The notes below the pieces were generated by a model. That model ran no database searches and was not told the origin of the DNA. It worked only from the letters and a program-made list of their open reading frames with translations. Of a stretch of DNA of 5,315 nt, positions 1-5,315 are shown in pieces (within the stretch, counting starts at the first letter, position 1; each line of letters starts with the position of its first letter). Origin of the DNA: Alphaproteobacteria bacterium UBA1908 (GTDB taxonomy: Bacteria; Pseudomonadota; Alphaproteobacteria; Caedimonadales; UBA1908). Location: NCBI GenBank assembly GCA_002337525.1, contig DDGG01000003.1, positions 1 to 5,315 on the forward strand. Reading direction: 5' to 3'. Made by a program: the position numbers and the translations under genes.

Positions 1-68
<68 letters not shown>

Positions 69-69
69 A

Positions 70-100
70 TCTCTGAACTAGAGAGTCTGGTTTTCTTCTT
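70..100 (+). terminator. possible weak terminator after tRNA-Ala
   Basis: Immediately after the tRNA a 5-bp stem, TCTCT (70-74) with AGAGA (80-84), closes a 5-nt loop. It is followed by the T-rich stretch GGTTTTCTTCTT (89-100). The stem is short and AT-rich and the T-run is interrupted, so this is only a candidate Rho-independent terminator for the tRNA transcript. A second, longer hairpin overlaps its tail: TCTGG (86-90) pairs with CCAGA (108-112), and after one mismatch TTTC (92-95) pairs with GAAA (103-106). The two structures could compete. Confidence 0.3.
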
Positions 101-134
101 GTGAAATCCAGATAACTAACATCCAATTCAATTC

Positions 135-164
135 TTGCGATGATATGGTTCTATAGCGTAAAAT
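135..164 (+). promoter_or_regulatory. candidate sigma-70-type promoter for the 193-816 gene
   Basis: TTGCGA (135-140, 4 of 6 to the -35 consensus) is followed after 18 bp by TAAAAT (159-164, 5 of 6 to the -10 consensus). The spacing is acceptable, and transcription would begin near 171, about 20 bases before the start codon at 193. In an AT-rich genome such matches arise by chance, so this is a weak call supported mainly by position in front of an isolated gene. Confidence 0.3.
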
Positions 165-173
165 GGTTCTATA
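145..173 (+). repeat. 11-bp direct repeat pair upstream of the 193-816 gene
   Basis: ATGGTTCTATA occurs exactly at 145-155 and again at 163-173, a period of 18 bp (close to two helical turns). The pair overlaps the candidate -10 element and the expected transcription start. The spacing would suit a dimeric DNA-binding regulator, but it could equally be a small tandem duplication; nothing in the window identifies a cognate regulator. Confidence 0.5.
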
Positions 174-192
174 AAGTAACGGGGAATCTTTC

Positions 193-816
193 ATGATAAG
201 AAAATATTTTTGGACACTACTTTTTCTGGGAATCGGGCTTATCGGGTTTTCTGCTGAAACCCTGGGGCAGTTCCAAACAAGTTATTATGGACCTACAACG
301 CTGGAAAATCAGACGCATCCTATGCTGACAATTTTTGGTCCGGCGACCCTTCGAAATGTGACTGTCACAGGGAAAACGTCCCTAAAAGGGAGTGCAACCC
401 TTATAGGAGGGCACTATGGTGTTATTAATATTCACGGCCCTTTTCGGGGAGTTGGGGTTACCTGCCAAACTCTTGAAGCCTATGGACCTGTCTCTTTAAA
501 TTCTTCTGACATTCAAGGTCAGTTTATCGTTAATGGTCCTTTGACGGTTGATGGTGGAACTTTTCAGGATATTTCTGTTGCTGCTGATGAGGTTACTCTA
601 AAGGATGCTCAGCTTCAAAGTCTTACCGTGCGACAAAACCATCCGGATCATCCCAGACCCCAGGCTGTAAGTTTGGAGGGAACGACAAGTATTACAGGAG
701 ATATTATTTTTGAAGGCAAGAATGGTGTTGTCCGTGTGAAAAATGACACTGTGACTTTCAAGGGGAACCTTGAAAATGGTCGTCGGGAAAATCTTTTTGA
801 GTCTTCTCTAAAGTAA
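193..816 (+). CDS. exported repeat protein, predicted beta-solenoid, function unknown
   Basis: I do not recognise a characterised family. The 207-residue product begins with a typical signal sequence: basic MIRK, then a hydrophobic core to about residue 20 (FWTLLFLGIGLIGFS), with likely cleavage between residues 20 and 26. There is no lipobox cysteine, so a periplasmic, surface or secreted location is inferred. The mature part is a repeat protein: small aromatic or polar residue plus GP pairs fall at residues 33-34, 49-50, 82-83, 98-99 and 115-116, with a degenerate KG at 65-66, a spacing of 16-17 residues. Between them run alternating hydrophobic residues rich in Thr, Val, Ile, Gly and Asn, the look of a beta-solenoid similar in style to bactofilin or pentapeptide-like helices. 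A proline- and histidine-rich break (residues about 149-157, NHPDHPRP) interrupts the later coils. The C-terminus is polar and charged. The ATG at 193 follows GGGGAA at 181-186; it fits the signal peptide well. The gene stands alone between tRNA-Ala and priA. Confidence 0.85.
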   Translation: MIRKYFWTLLFLGIGLIGFSAETLGQFQTSYYGPTTLENQTHPMLTIFGPATLRNVTVTGKTSLKGSATLIGGHYGVINIHGPFRGVGVTCQTLEAYGPVSLNSSDIQGQFIVNGPLTVDGGTFQDISVAADEVTLKDAQLQSLTVRQNHPDHPRPQAVSLEGTTSITGDIIFEGKNGVVRVKNDTVTFKGNLENGRRENLFESSLK

Positions 817-835
817 AGTTTTGACCTGTTATATC

Positions 836-857
836 GAACTTTTCAAAAGAGAAGTTC
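836..857. other. 9-bp hairpin with AAAA loop between the exported-protein gene and priA
   Basis: GAACTTTTC (836-844) pairs with GAGAAGTTC (849-857) around the tetraloop AAAA, giving nine pairs with one G-U on the + strand. It lies 20 bases after the stop codon at 814-816. The downstream sequence on the + strand is A-rich (AAGAAAGGAAAAAG), not T-rich, so it is not a standard Rho-independent terminator. It could be a 3'-end stabilising hairpin or a structure in a priA leader. Pairing is seen directly; function is inferred. Confidence 0.5.
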
Positions 858-934
858 AAGAAAGGAAAAAGTCTTTTGTTAGGACGTATATGGGATTATG
901 GTAGGTCATTGATTTCTGATTAAAAGGTTTTTTT

Positions 935-3109
935 GTGTTTTATGTCGATATCCTTTTACCCTTAAAACTCGACAGACCTTTTACTTATTTCATTGATAAT
1001 CATGAAATGCCCCTAATTGGGACGTTAGTCAACGTTTCCTTTCGCGGAAAAGTGATGACAGGTGTTATCTGGCACGTTCTAAAGTCTCCTCCTGAAGCAA
1101 GTATTCTCCCAAAGATAAAGCCTATTCTAAAAATTTATCAGGATGTTTCCTTTAAAAGCTCTTTTTGTCAGATGATCGAGTGGGTTGCTCGGTATACTCT
1201 TTCACCCCTGGGTTTGGTTTTGAAATTGGCCCTCTCATCTTCTAGTTTCTTAGAGCCCCCAAAGGCAATTATTGGATATCAACTTGCCTCATCCTGGCCA
1301 AATATTATGATGACGTCTGCTCGAAAAAGAGTGCGAGATTTTTTGGCGAAGAACGCTTTCCCCGTTATTCTTTCTGATCTTGAAAAGCAGGTGGATGTCA
1401 GCCGGTCCGTTTTAAGAAAAATGATAGAGGAAAAAGCTCTTATTGAGCAAGAAATTTTAATAGAAGAAACACCTTGTGAACTTGATTTATCCAAGGAAGG
1501 TCATTTCTCTCCAGAACAGAAGACGGCAATTAAAAAGCTATGTCAGGATGTGGAGGCAAAGGATTTTTCAGTCACACTTTTAGATGGTGTAACCGGATCA
1601 GGAAAAACCGAAGTCTATCTGGAAGCTGTTGCACGGACCTTGCAACAAAATCAGCAAGTTCTCATTCTTTTGCCGGAAATAGCGTTAACACCTCAAACAT
1701 TGCGTCGTTTTGAGAAGCGCTTTGGAGCGCTGCCTCATCTTTGGCATTCAGGTTTAAGTCAAAAAGATCGCTGCTCTACCTGGCAGTCTGTTTTAAAAGG
1801 AACGACCCCTGTTGTTATTGGGGCGCGTTCGGCCCTTTTCTTGCCGTTTAAAAACCTGGGATTGATTGTCGTTGATGAAGAACATGAGCAATCTTACAAA
1901 CAAGAAGAAACAGTTCTTTATCAGGGGCGGGATATGGCGGTTGTGCGAGGGCATATAGAAAAAATCCCTGTGATTTTAGCCTCTGCAACACCTTCTCTTG
2001 AATCTTATGTTAATACTCTTGAAGGGCGTTATGACAGAGTTGTTCTGAGTGAGAGATATGGAGGCGCTACCCTGCCGAATCTAATCTTGTTAGATCGTCG
2101 TCAACCAACAGAAAAAATGAAAGGGGTTCGATGGCTTTCCAAAAGTTTGATTGAGGCTCTTTCTAAAAATCTGTCTCGCCGGGAACAGTCCTTGCTCTAT
2201 CTAAATAGACGGGGGTATGCTCCGCTAACCTTGTGTGGTGATTGTGGAGAACGTCTTGCTTGTCCCGGTTGTTCTGCATGGCTTGTTGAGCATCGATCGA
2301 AGGGAAAGCTTTTATGCCATCACTGTGGCTTTGAAAAGCAACGCCCTGCAATTTGCCCTTCCTGCGAAAGTAAGGATTCTCTGGTCGCATGCGGACCCGG
2401 GGTAGAGCGCCTTGAAGAAGAGGTCCAAAGTCTTTTTCCCAAATCTCGTATTCTTGTTTTAGCCAGTGATCAGGGGAGTTTTAAAGATCGGGAGGAGCAG
2501 CTTAAAAAAATCGAGCAAGGGGAAATAGATATTATTATTGGAACCCAGATGGTTGCCAAGGGTCATCATTTTCCGGGATTAACTCTGGTTGGTGTTGTGG
2601 ATGCGGATCTGGGTTTATCAGGGGGGGATTTGCGTGCTAGTGAGAAAACGTATCAGCTTTTGCATCAAGTTTCCGGTCGTGCTGGTCGTGCTGATCAACA
2701 GGGTCATGTTTTTCTTCAAACTTTTATGCCTGATCATCCTGTTTTGGAAGCTTTGATTAACGGCGATCGTCATGCCTTTCTGGAAGCTGAACGTCAGTCG
2801 AGAGAGCTTTTTGAAATGCCACCCTATGGACGTTTGGCAGGCATTATTATTTCTGGATCTGGGGAAGACAGTGTCGAGAAAGGATCACGGCATTTAGCCC
2901 GTTATTTATCAAAATTTCCAGATATAACCTTGTTAGGACCTGCTCCAGCTCCTTTGGGAAAAATTCGCAGTCGTTTTCGGTGGAGGATTCTTGTAAAGGC
3001 GTCCAAAGACTATCGGCTTCAGCCCTGTCTTAGGAAAATGGTTCAAAATGTCTCCTTACCAGGCAATCTCAGGGTACAAATTGACATCGATCCCTATTCT
3101 TTTCTCTAG
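935..3109 (+). CDS. priA: primosomal protein N' (replication restart helicase PriA)
   Basis: PriA is a cytoplasmic superfamily 2, 3'-to-5' DNA helicase that recognises stalled forks and reloads the replicative helicase. The 724 residues match the family length (E. coli about 732). The N-terminus (VDILLPLKLDRPFTYFI) begins the 3'-end DNA-binding domain, followed by a winged-helix region around 125-185. Helicase motifs are complete: Walker A GVTGSGKTE (218-226), Walker B DEEH (314-317), SATP (350-353), GTQMVAKGHHFPGLT (536-550) and QVSGRAGRA (578-586). Two zinc sites are intact with eight cysteines: 434, 437, 443, 446, 461, 464, 474 and 477. The C-terminal domain contains MPPYGRLAG (628-636). 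The start is GTG: an in-frame TGA at 917-919 leaves no ATG or TTG upstream, AAAAGG (922-927) sits 7 bases before, and the protein begins where homologues do. It converges with the - strand genes to its right. No frameshift or missing key residue is seen. Confidence 0.97.
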   Translation: MFYVDILLPLKLDRPFTYFIDNHEMPLIGTLVNVSFRGKVMTGVIWHVLKSPPEASILPKIKPILKIYQDVSFKSSFCQMIEWVARYTLSPLGLVLKLALSSSSFLEPPKAIIGYQLASSWPNIMMTSARKRVRDFLAKNAFPVILSDLEKQVDVSRSVLRKMIEEKALIEQEILIEETPCELDLSKEGHFSPEQKTAIKKLCQDVEAKDFSVTLLDGVTGSGKTEVYLEAVARTLQQNQQVLILLPEIALTPQTLRRFEKRFGALPHLWHSGLSQKDRCSTWQSVLKGTTPVVIGARSALFLPFKNLGLIVVDEEHEQSYKQEETVLYQGRDMAVVRGHIEKIPVILASATPSLESYVNTLEGRYDRVVLSERYGGATLPNLILLDRRQPTEKMKGVRWLSKSLIEALSKNLSRREQSLLYLNRRGYAPLTLCGDCGERLACPGCSAWLVEHRSKGKLLCHHCGFEKQRPAICPSCESKDSLVACGPGVERLEEEVQSLFPKSRILVLASDQGSFKDREEQLKKIEQGEIDIIIGTQMVAKGHHFPGLTLVGVVDADLGLSGGDLRASEKTYQLLHQVSGRAGRADQQGHVFLQTFMPDHPVLEALINGDRHAFLEAERQSRELFEMPPYGRLAGIIISGSGEDSVEKGSRHLARYLSKFPDITLLGPAPAPLGKIRSRFRWRILVKASKDYRLQPCLRKMVQNVSLPGNLRVQIDIDPYSFL

Positions 3110-3134
3110 CAGAAAATCCTTGTTTTTATGATTT

Positions 3135-3240
3135 GTTATCCAGAGCTTGGCAACGCCAACCGTAAGGATCCAGATTACCTGGATCATGATCTTGCTCTAA
3201 CACCTGGATTCTTCAGTCGCTTTTGCTCTTTCTGAATGAC
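3135..3240. repeat. intergenic palindromic repeat, copy 1 (diverged)
   Basis: An imperfect palindrome of 106 bp. The outer arms are GTTATCCAGA (3135-3144) and TCTGAATGAC (3231-3240), 8 of 10 complementary. The inner arms are GGATCCAG (3166-3173) and CTGGATTC (3204-3211), 7 of 8. A further ACCTGGATC (3177-3185) pairs with the same GGATCCAG as a short-range 7-bp hairpin, so alternative folds exist. It shares an exact 18-bp stretch, ACCTGGATTCTTCAGTCG (3202-3219), with copy 2. The type resembles the dispersed GTCATCC(T/A)GAGCGAAG repeats I recall from many bacterial intergenic regions. Confidence 0.75.
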
Positions 3241-3247
3241 GGTGGTT

Positions 3248-3358
3248 GTCATCCAGAGCGAGACATTGTGGAGCGTCGGGATCCAGACTTCAAAGGGCCG
3301 GAGCTTTTCAGAAAAAGGATACCTGGATTCTTCAGTCGTTTCACTCCTTCTGGATGAC
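3248..3358. repeat. intergenic palindromic repeat, copy 2 (best preserved)
   Basis: A 111-bp imperfect palindrome. The outer arms GTCATCCAGA (3248-3257) and TCTGGATGAC (3349-3358) are perfectly complementary over 10 bp. The inner arms GGATCCAG (3279-3286) and CTGGATTC (3323-3330) match at 7 of 8. The right half carries ACCTGGATTCTTCAGTCG (3321-3338), identical to copy 1, while the centre (about 3287-3320) is unlike copy 1. Conserved arms around a variable centre suggest a mobile, non-autonomous palindromic element lying between convergent genes. A 61-codon open frame across it (3236-3421) is a by-product, not a gene. Confidence 0.8.
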
Positions 3359-3396
3359 AGAATACTGACGTCACCTAGAAGAGGCCCCTTCTATCT

Positions 3397-3416
3397 GTCA
3401 TCCAGAGCGAGAGATC
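3397..3416. repeat. intergenic palindromic repeat, partial copy 3
   Basis: GTCATCCAGAGCGAG (3397-3411) repeats the left arm of copy 2 (3248-3262) exactly over 15 bp. It then continues as AGATCC in place of the expected spacer and inner arm. No matching right arm follows, so this is a half element: either truncated by deletion or a fragment left by recombination. Confidence 0.7.
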
Positions 3417-3417
3417 C

Positions 3418-3448
3418 TTAACCATAGTTGAGGTTAGATAATTTTTTT
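3418..3448 (+). terminator. possible terminator facing out of priA and the repeat block
   Basis: TTAACC (3418-3423) pairs with GGTTAG (3432-3437), six pairs including one G-U, around an 8-nt loop. Seven T residues at 3442-3448 begin four bases after the stem. This is terminator-like on the + strand and would stop priA readthrough before it enters the convergent - strand genes. The stem is weak, and no T-run serves the - strand. Confidence 0.3.
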
Positions 3449-3453
3449 AAGGT

Positions 3454-3789
3454 TTAGTCTTTTGATAATAAAAGTGAGCTAAGCTGTTTTAAAGACTCCA
3501 TAATTTCAACTTTATAGACAACACTTTTGTTCGTTTCTGCTGATTTGACAGCAAGAATAAAACTCTCATTTGTATCTGTTAATGTACCCATAATCAGTAT
3601 TCGGCTTGTCGCAGGAAAAGAGCCTTTCAAGATGGTTCCAGCTTCTGTACGTTCAACAGTTCGACCATCCGAAAAAGAAATTTTGAGAGCATGATAGCTT
3701 TCTTTGAGTTCTTCACAGGACCAATAAATACTTGAAGCAAAAGCGCTTTGCAGCAGGACACAAAAAATATAGGAATATAAAAACCGAAT
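3454..3789 (-). CDS. small exported protein of unknown function, apparent ATT start
   Basis: The frame encodes 111 residues if read from ATT at 3789-3787 and ends at TAA (3456-3454). I do not recognise the family. Read as MRFLYSYIFCVLLQSAFA followed by SSIYW, the N-terminus is a textbook signal peptide with an A-F-A cleavage site after residue 18. The mature part is about 93 residues with one Cys (25), WSCEELKESYHALKISFSDG near its start, then alternating beta-type segments (ILIMGTL, SFILAV, SVVYKVEI) and a polar helical tail. It is probably a small periplasmic or secreted beta-rich domain. The reading frame is closed upstream by TAA after only 10 codons with no ATG, GTG or TTG; the first conventional in-frame start would be TTG near residue 54, which discards the signal peptide. 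AGGTGGT lies 6 bases before the ATT, an ideal position. It sits 57 bp downstream of xerC on the same strand, so cotranscription is plausible. The alternative is a gene whose ATG has decayed. Confidence 0.72.
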   Translation of the reverse strand: MRFLYSYIFCVLLQSAFASSIYWSCEELKESYHALKISFSDGRTVERTEAGTILKGSFPATSRILIMGTLTDTNESFILAVKSAETNKSVVYKVEIMESLKQLSSLLLSKD

Positions 3790-3795
3790 AGTAAG

Positions 3796-3802
3796 ACCAC
3801 CT
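3796..3802 (-). promoter_or_regulatory. ribosome binding site that fixes the ATT start
   Basis: On the - strand AGGTGGT, one mismatch from AGGAGGT, is spaced 6 bases from ATT (3789-3787). It is the strongest Shine-Dalgarno match I see in front of any gene in this window. Its position supports initiation at that ATT rather than at a downstream TTG or ATG. Confidence 0.6.
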
Positions 3803-3846
3803 AATATAAACTTTTCTTCTTATTAACCTGAAAAACTTAATAAAAT

Positions 3847-4818
3847 CTATTTTTTTGCAAGAGGATGCGCTTTTTTATAGGACGCTAATAGGGAATCAGT
3901 TTCAATTTCAGTATATCGTTGCGTGGTGGAAAGGCTCTCATGTCCCAATAAGTCTTGAAGAGTCCTCAGATCTCCTCCTGCCTTTAAAAGGTGCGTGGCA
4001 AAGCTGTGTCGCAGGCTGTGGGGCGTTGCATCTTGTGAAAGACCTAAAAGTTCTCTGAGGCGACGCATTTGAAGTTGTGCAATCGTTGGTGACAAGCGTC
4101 CTCCTCTTATTCCAAGAAAAAGTGGAGCTGTTGTTCGGGATTTTAGGGGATGCGTTTTTAAATAAGCTTCAAGGCGATCCAAAACAATTGGCAGTATAGG
4201 AATAAGACGTTCTTTCTTGCCTTTACCACGTACTCTAAGGTAGCGGGTTTCCGGCGTTAAATCTTCGATATTGAGGGCAAGAGCTTCTGAAAGACGAAGC
4301 CCTCCTGCATATAGTAACGTAAAAAGAAGATGGTCTCGAAGATCAATTTCCTTACACTGATTTTCCACAGGAGCTGTTTGGGTCACCAAAAGAGCTTTTT
4401 CTTGATCCAGGGGACGCGGAAGGGTTTTCTTGAGACGAGGGCTTTTAAGACGGCTGATAGCCTGATTATCAAGACCATATCGTTCCAGTAAAAAACGAAA
4501 GAACGTTTTCAAGGCTGATAAGGTTCGGGCATTTGTCCGTATAGAGGTTCCATGTGCGAGACGATGGGCTAAAAAAGCACGAAAATCAGAAGCGGTGAGG
4601 TCTCTTAAGTTTGATTTTTTAAGGGTTTCGGTTCCACAATGGTCTTTTATAAATATAAAAAAAGACTTTAAATCAAGCAGGTAATTTTTAAGGGTATGAG
4701 GTGAGAGCTGACGTTCGAAAGTCAGCTCATCCCGAAAAAGGTTCAGATCTTCAAGAAGACAGGCATTGAGAGACCCTTCGAAAAAAAACTCCAGATCTTT
4801 ATGTTTTTCGGATGTCAT
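3847..4818 (-). CDS. xerC: tyrosine recombinase XerC
   Basis: A tyrosine site-specific recombinase that, with XerD, resolves chromosome dimers at dif near the terminus before division; it acts on DNA in the cytoplasm. The 323-residue product has an N-terminal SAM-like core-binding domain (about 22-112, with FERQLSPHTLKNYLLDLKSF) and a C-terminal catalytic domain. All six active-site residues are visible: Arg175 (GGLRLSE), Lys199 (RGKGKKERLIP), His267 and Arg270 (PHSLRHSFATHLL), His293 (LLGHESLSTTQ) and the nucleophile Tyr302 (RYTEI). The size, with a roughly 20-residue N-terminal extension before the core-binding domain, suits alphaproteobacterial XerC; neighbouring priA and the transaldolase gene support XerC over XerD or a phage integrase. 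No att-like repeats or phage genes are present. The ATG at 4818 follows GGAAGG with an 11-base gap, slightly long. It begins 50 bp after the transaldolase stop codon, probably in the same transcript. Confidence 0.88.
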   Translation of the reverse strand: MTSEKHKDLEFFFEGSLNACLLEDLNLFRDELTFERQLSPHTLKNYLLDLKSFFIFIKDHCGTETLKKSNLRDLTASDFRAFLAHRLAHGTSIRTNARTLSALKTFFRFLLERYGLDNQAISRLKSPRLKKTLPRPLDQEKALLVTQTAPVENQCKEIDLRDHLLFTLLYAGGLRLSEALALNIEDLTPETRYLRVRGKGKKERLIPILPIVLDRLEAYLKTHPLKSRTTAPLFLGIRGGRLSPTIAQLQMRRLRELLGLSQDATPHSLRHSFATHLLKAGGDLRTLQDLLGHESLSTTQRYTEIETDSLLASYKKAHPLAKK

Positions 4819-4868
4819 TTTACTAAAAACCTTCCAAAAAATTTTCAGGAATAAAAGAGTTTTTTTAT

Positions 4869-5315
4869 CTATAAAATAGAGTGCCCTGTCTTTTTCCAGT
4901 CTTCAAGAAAATCATGTAAGCCTTTATCCGTTAAAGGATGCTTATAAAGCTGTTGGAAAACTTTACCAGGAAGTGTGGCGACATCTGCACCGGCCTTTGC
5001 GGAATCAACAACATGGGCAACGCTGCGAATCGAAGCTGCTAAAATTGCTGTATCATAATCTCCGGCATCATAGATGTCGCGAATCTCCTCGACAAGAGCA
5101 ATCCCGCTGTGCCCCAGATCATCAAGGCGCCCCAGGAACGGCGAGATGAAAGTTGCACCAGCTTTGGCTGCTAATAGGGCCTGGGCAGGAGAAAAACAAA
5201 GTGTAACGTTTACCATCGTGCCCTCACAGGATAATTGACGACAAACTATGAGTCCTTCCCGGGTTAAGGGGACTTTCACAGCAACGTTAGGCGCAAGATC
5301 ACGAAGGTGCCTTCC
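4869..5315 (-). CDS. tal: transaldolase, TalC/FSA-like family (5' end outside window)
   Basis: A class I aldolase of the small TalC/MipB family. These enzymes are about 215 residues; the 148 codons here are the C-terminal two thirds, and the frame stays open to the window edge (…GRHLRDLAPNVAVKVPLTREG). The GTG at 5279 lies inside the conserved VKVPLT strand and is not the true start. The Schiff-base lysine is the K of KVPLT (codon 5276-5274). NVTLCFSPAQALLAAKAGATFISPFLGRLDDLGHSG follows the transaldolase pattern. In particular the residue equivalent to Tyr131 of E. coli fructose-6-phosphate aldolase is Phe here (SPF, codon 5138-5136), as in true transaldolases, so transfer of dihydroxyacetone units in the non-oxidative pentose phosphate pathway is the better prediction than fructose-6-phosphate cleavage. 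AASIRS and the C-terminal KHPLTDKGLHDFLEDWKK match TalC proteins. The product is cytoplasmic. It probably heads a transcript with xerC. Databases often label this alphaproteobacterial gene fsa. Confidence 0.92.
   Translation of the reverse strand, partial: GRHLRDLAPNVAVKVPLTREGLIVCRQLSCEGTMVNVTLCFSPAQALLAAKAGATFISPFLGRLDDLGHSGIALVEEIRDIYDAGDYDTAILAASIRSVAHVVDSAKAGADVATLPGKVFQQLYKHPLTDKGLHDFLEDWKKTGHSIL

Noticed and set aside
821..849. TTGACC at 821-826 as the -35 of a priA promoter
   Set aside because: The -35 match is good, but the sequence 16-18 bases downstream (TCAAAA/CAAAAG) is a poor -10 element and lies inside the hairpin.
1279..1494. 71-codon - strand open frame inside priA
   Set aside because: It is antisense to the conserved priA coding sequence, whose frame is intact and fully explained by the family.
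2163..2390. 75-codon - strand open frame inside priA
   Set aside because: It is antisense to the zinc-binding region of PriA, where all eight cysteines are encoded on the + strand; a shadow frame.
3236..3421. 61-codon + strand open frame after priA
   Set aside because: It lies almost wholly inside palindromic repeat copies 2 and 3, has no convincing ribosome binding site, and its translation has no protein-like pattern.
3820..3843. Inverted repeat TTATTAA / TTAATAA at the end of xerC as a terminator
   Set aside because: The stem has only A-T pairs with a 10-base loop, and on the - strand no T-run follows it, so it would not be expected to stop xerC transcription.
3855..4058. 67-codon + strand open frame inside xerC
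   Set aside because: It is antisense to the catalytic end of xerC, which carries the His-Arg-His-Tyr active-site residues.
4869..5279. GTG at 5279 as the true start of the transaldolase gene
   Set aside because: The frame continues open to the window edge with family-like sequence, and starting at 5279 would remove the N-terminal third, just before the catalytic lysine.

Overview
The window looks like ordinary chromosome from an AT-rich alphaproteobacterium. The evidence is the gene set priA, xerC and a TalC-type transaldolase (fsa/tal) side by side, a neighbourhood I recall from alphaproteobacteria, and a PriA with an alphaproteobacterial-looking C-terminus (MPPYGRLAGIIISG). The A+T-leaning base composition and the intergenic GTCATCCAGAGCGAG palindromes would suit a host-associated lineage such as Holosporales or Rickettsiales relatives. 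That placement is inference, not proof.

Layout, left to right. The 3' part of tRNA-Ala(GGC) lies at 1-68. A 124-bp gap with small hairpins and an 11-bp direct repeat follows. Next, on the + strand, is a gene for a 207-residue exported protein (193-816) built from 16-17-residue repeats, which I read as a beta-solenoid of unknown function. After a second short gap with a perfectly spaced hairpin comes priA (935-3109, GTG start), the replication-restart helicase. A 344-bp convergent intergenic region (3110-3453) holds two complete and one partial copy of an imperfect palindromic repeat and a possible terminator.

On the - strand, reading from the right edge leftward, are the transaldolase gene (4869-5315, 5' end outside the window), xerC (3847-4818), and a previously easy-to-miss small gene for an exported 111-residue protein (3454-3789). 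The small gene has a strong Shine-Dalgarno sequence but no ATG, GTG or TTG at its start; the best initiator is ATT. The three genes are separated by only 50 and 57 bp with no convincing terminator between them, so they may be one transcript.

Functionally, PriA (replication restart) and XerC (chromosome dimer resolution) are chromosome-maintenance proteins, and the transaldolase belongs to the non-oxidative pentose phosphate pathway. The two exported proteins are unrecognised and are the least ordinary content. I see no CRISPR array, insertion sequence, phage genes or defence system.
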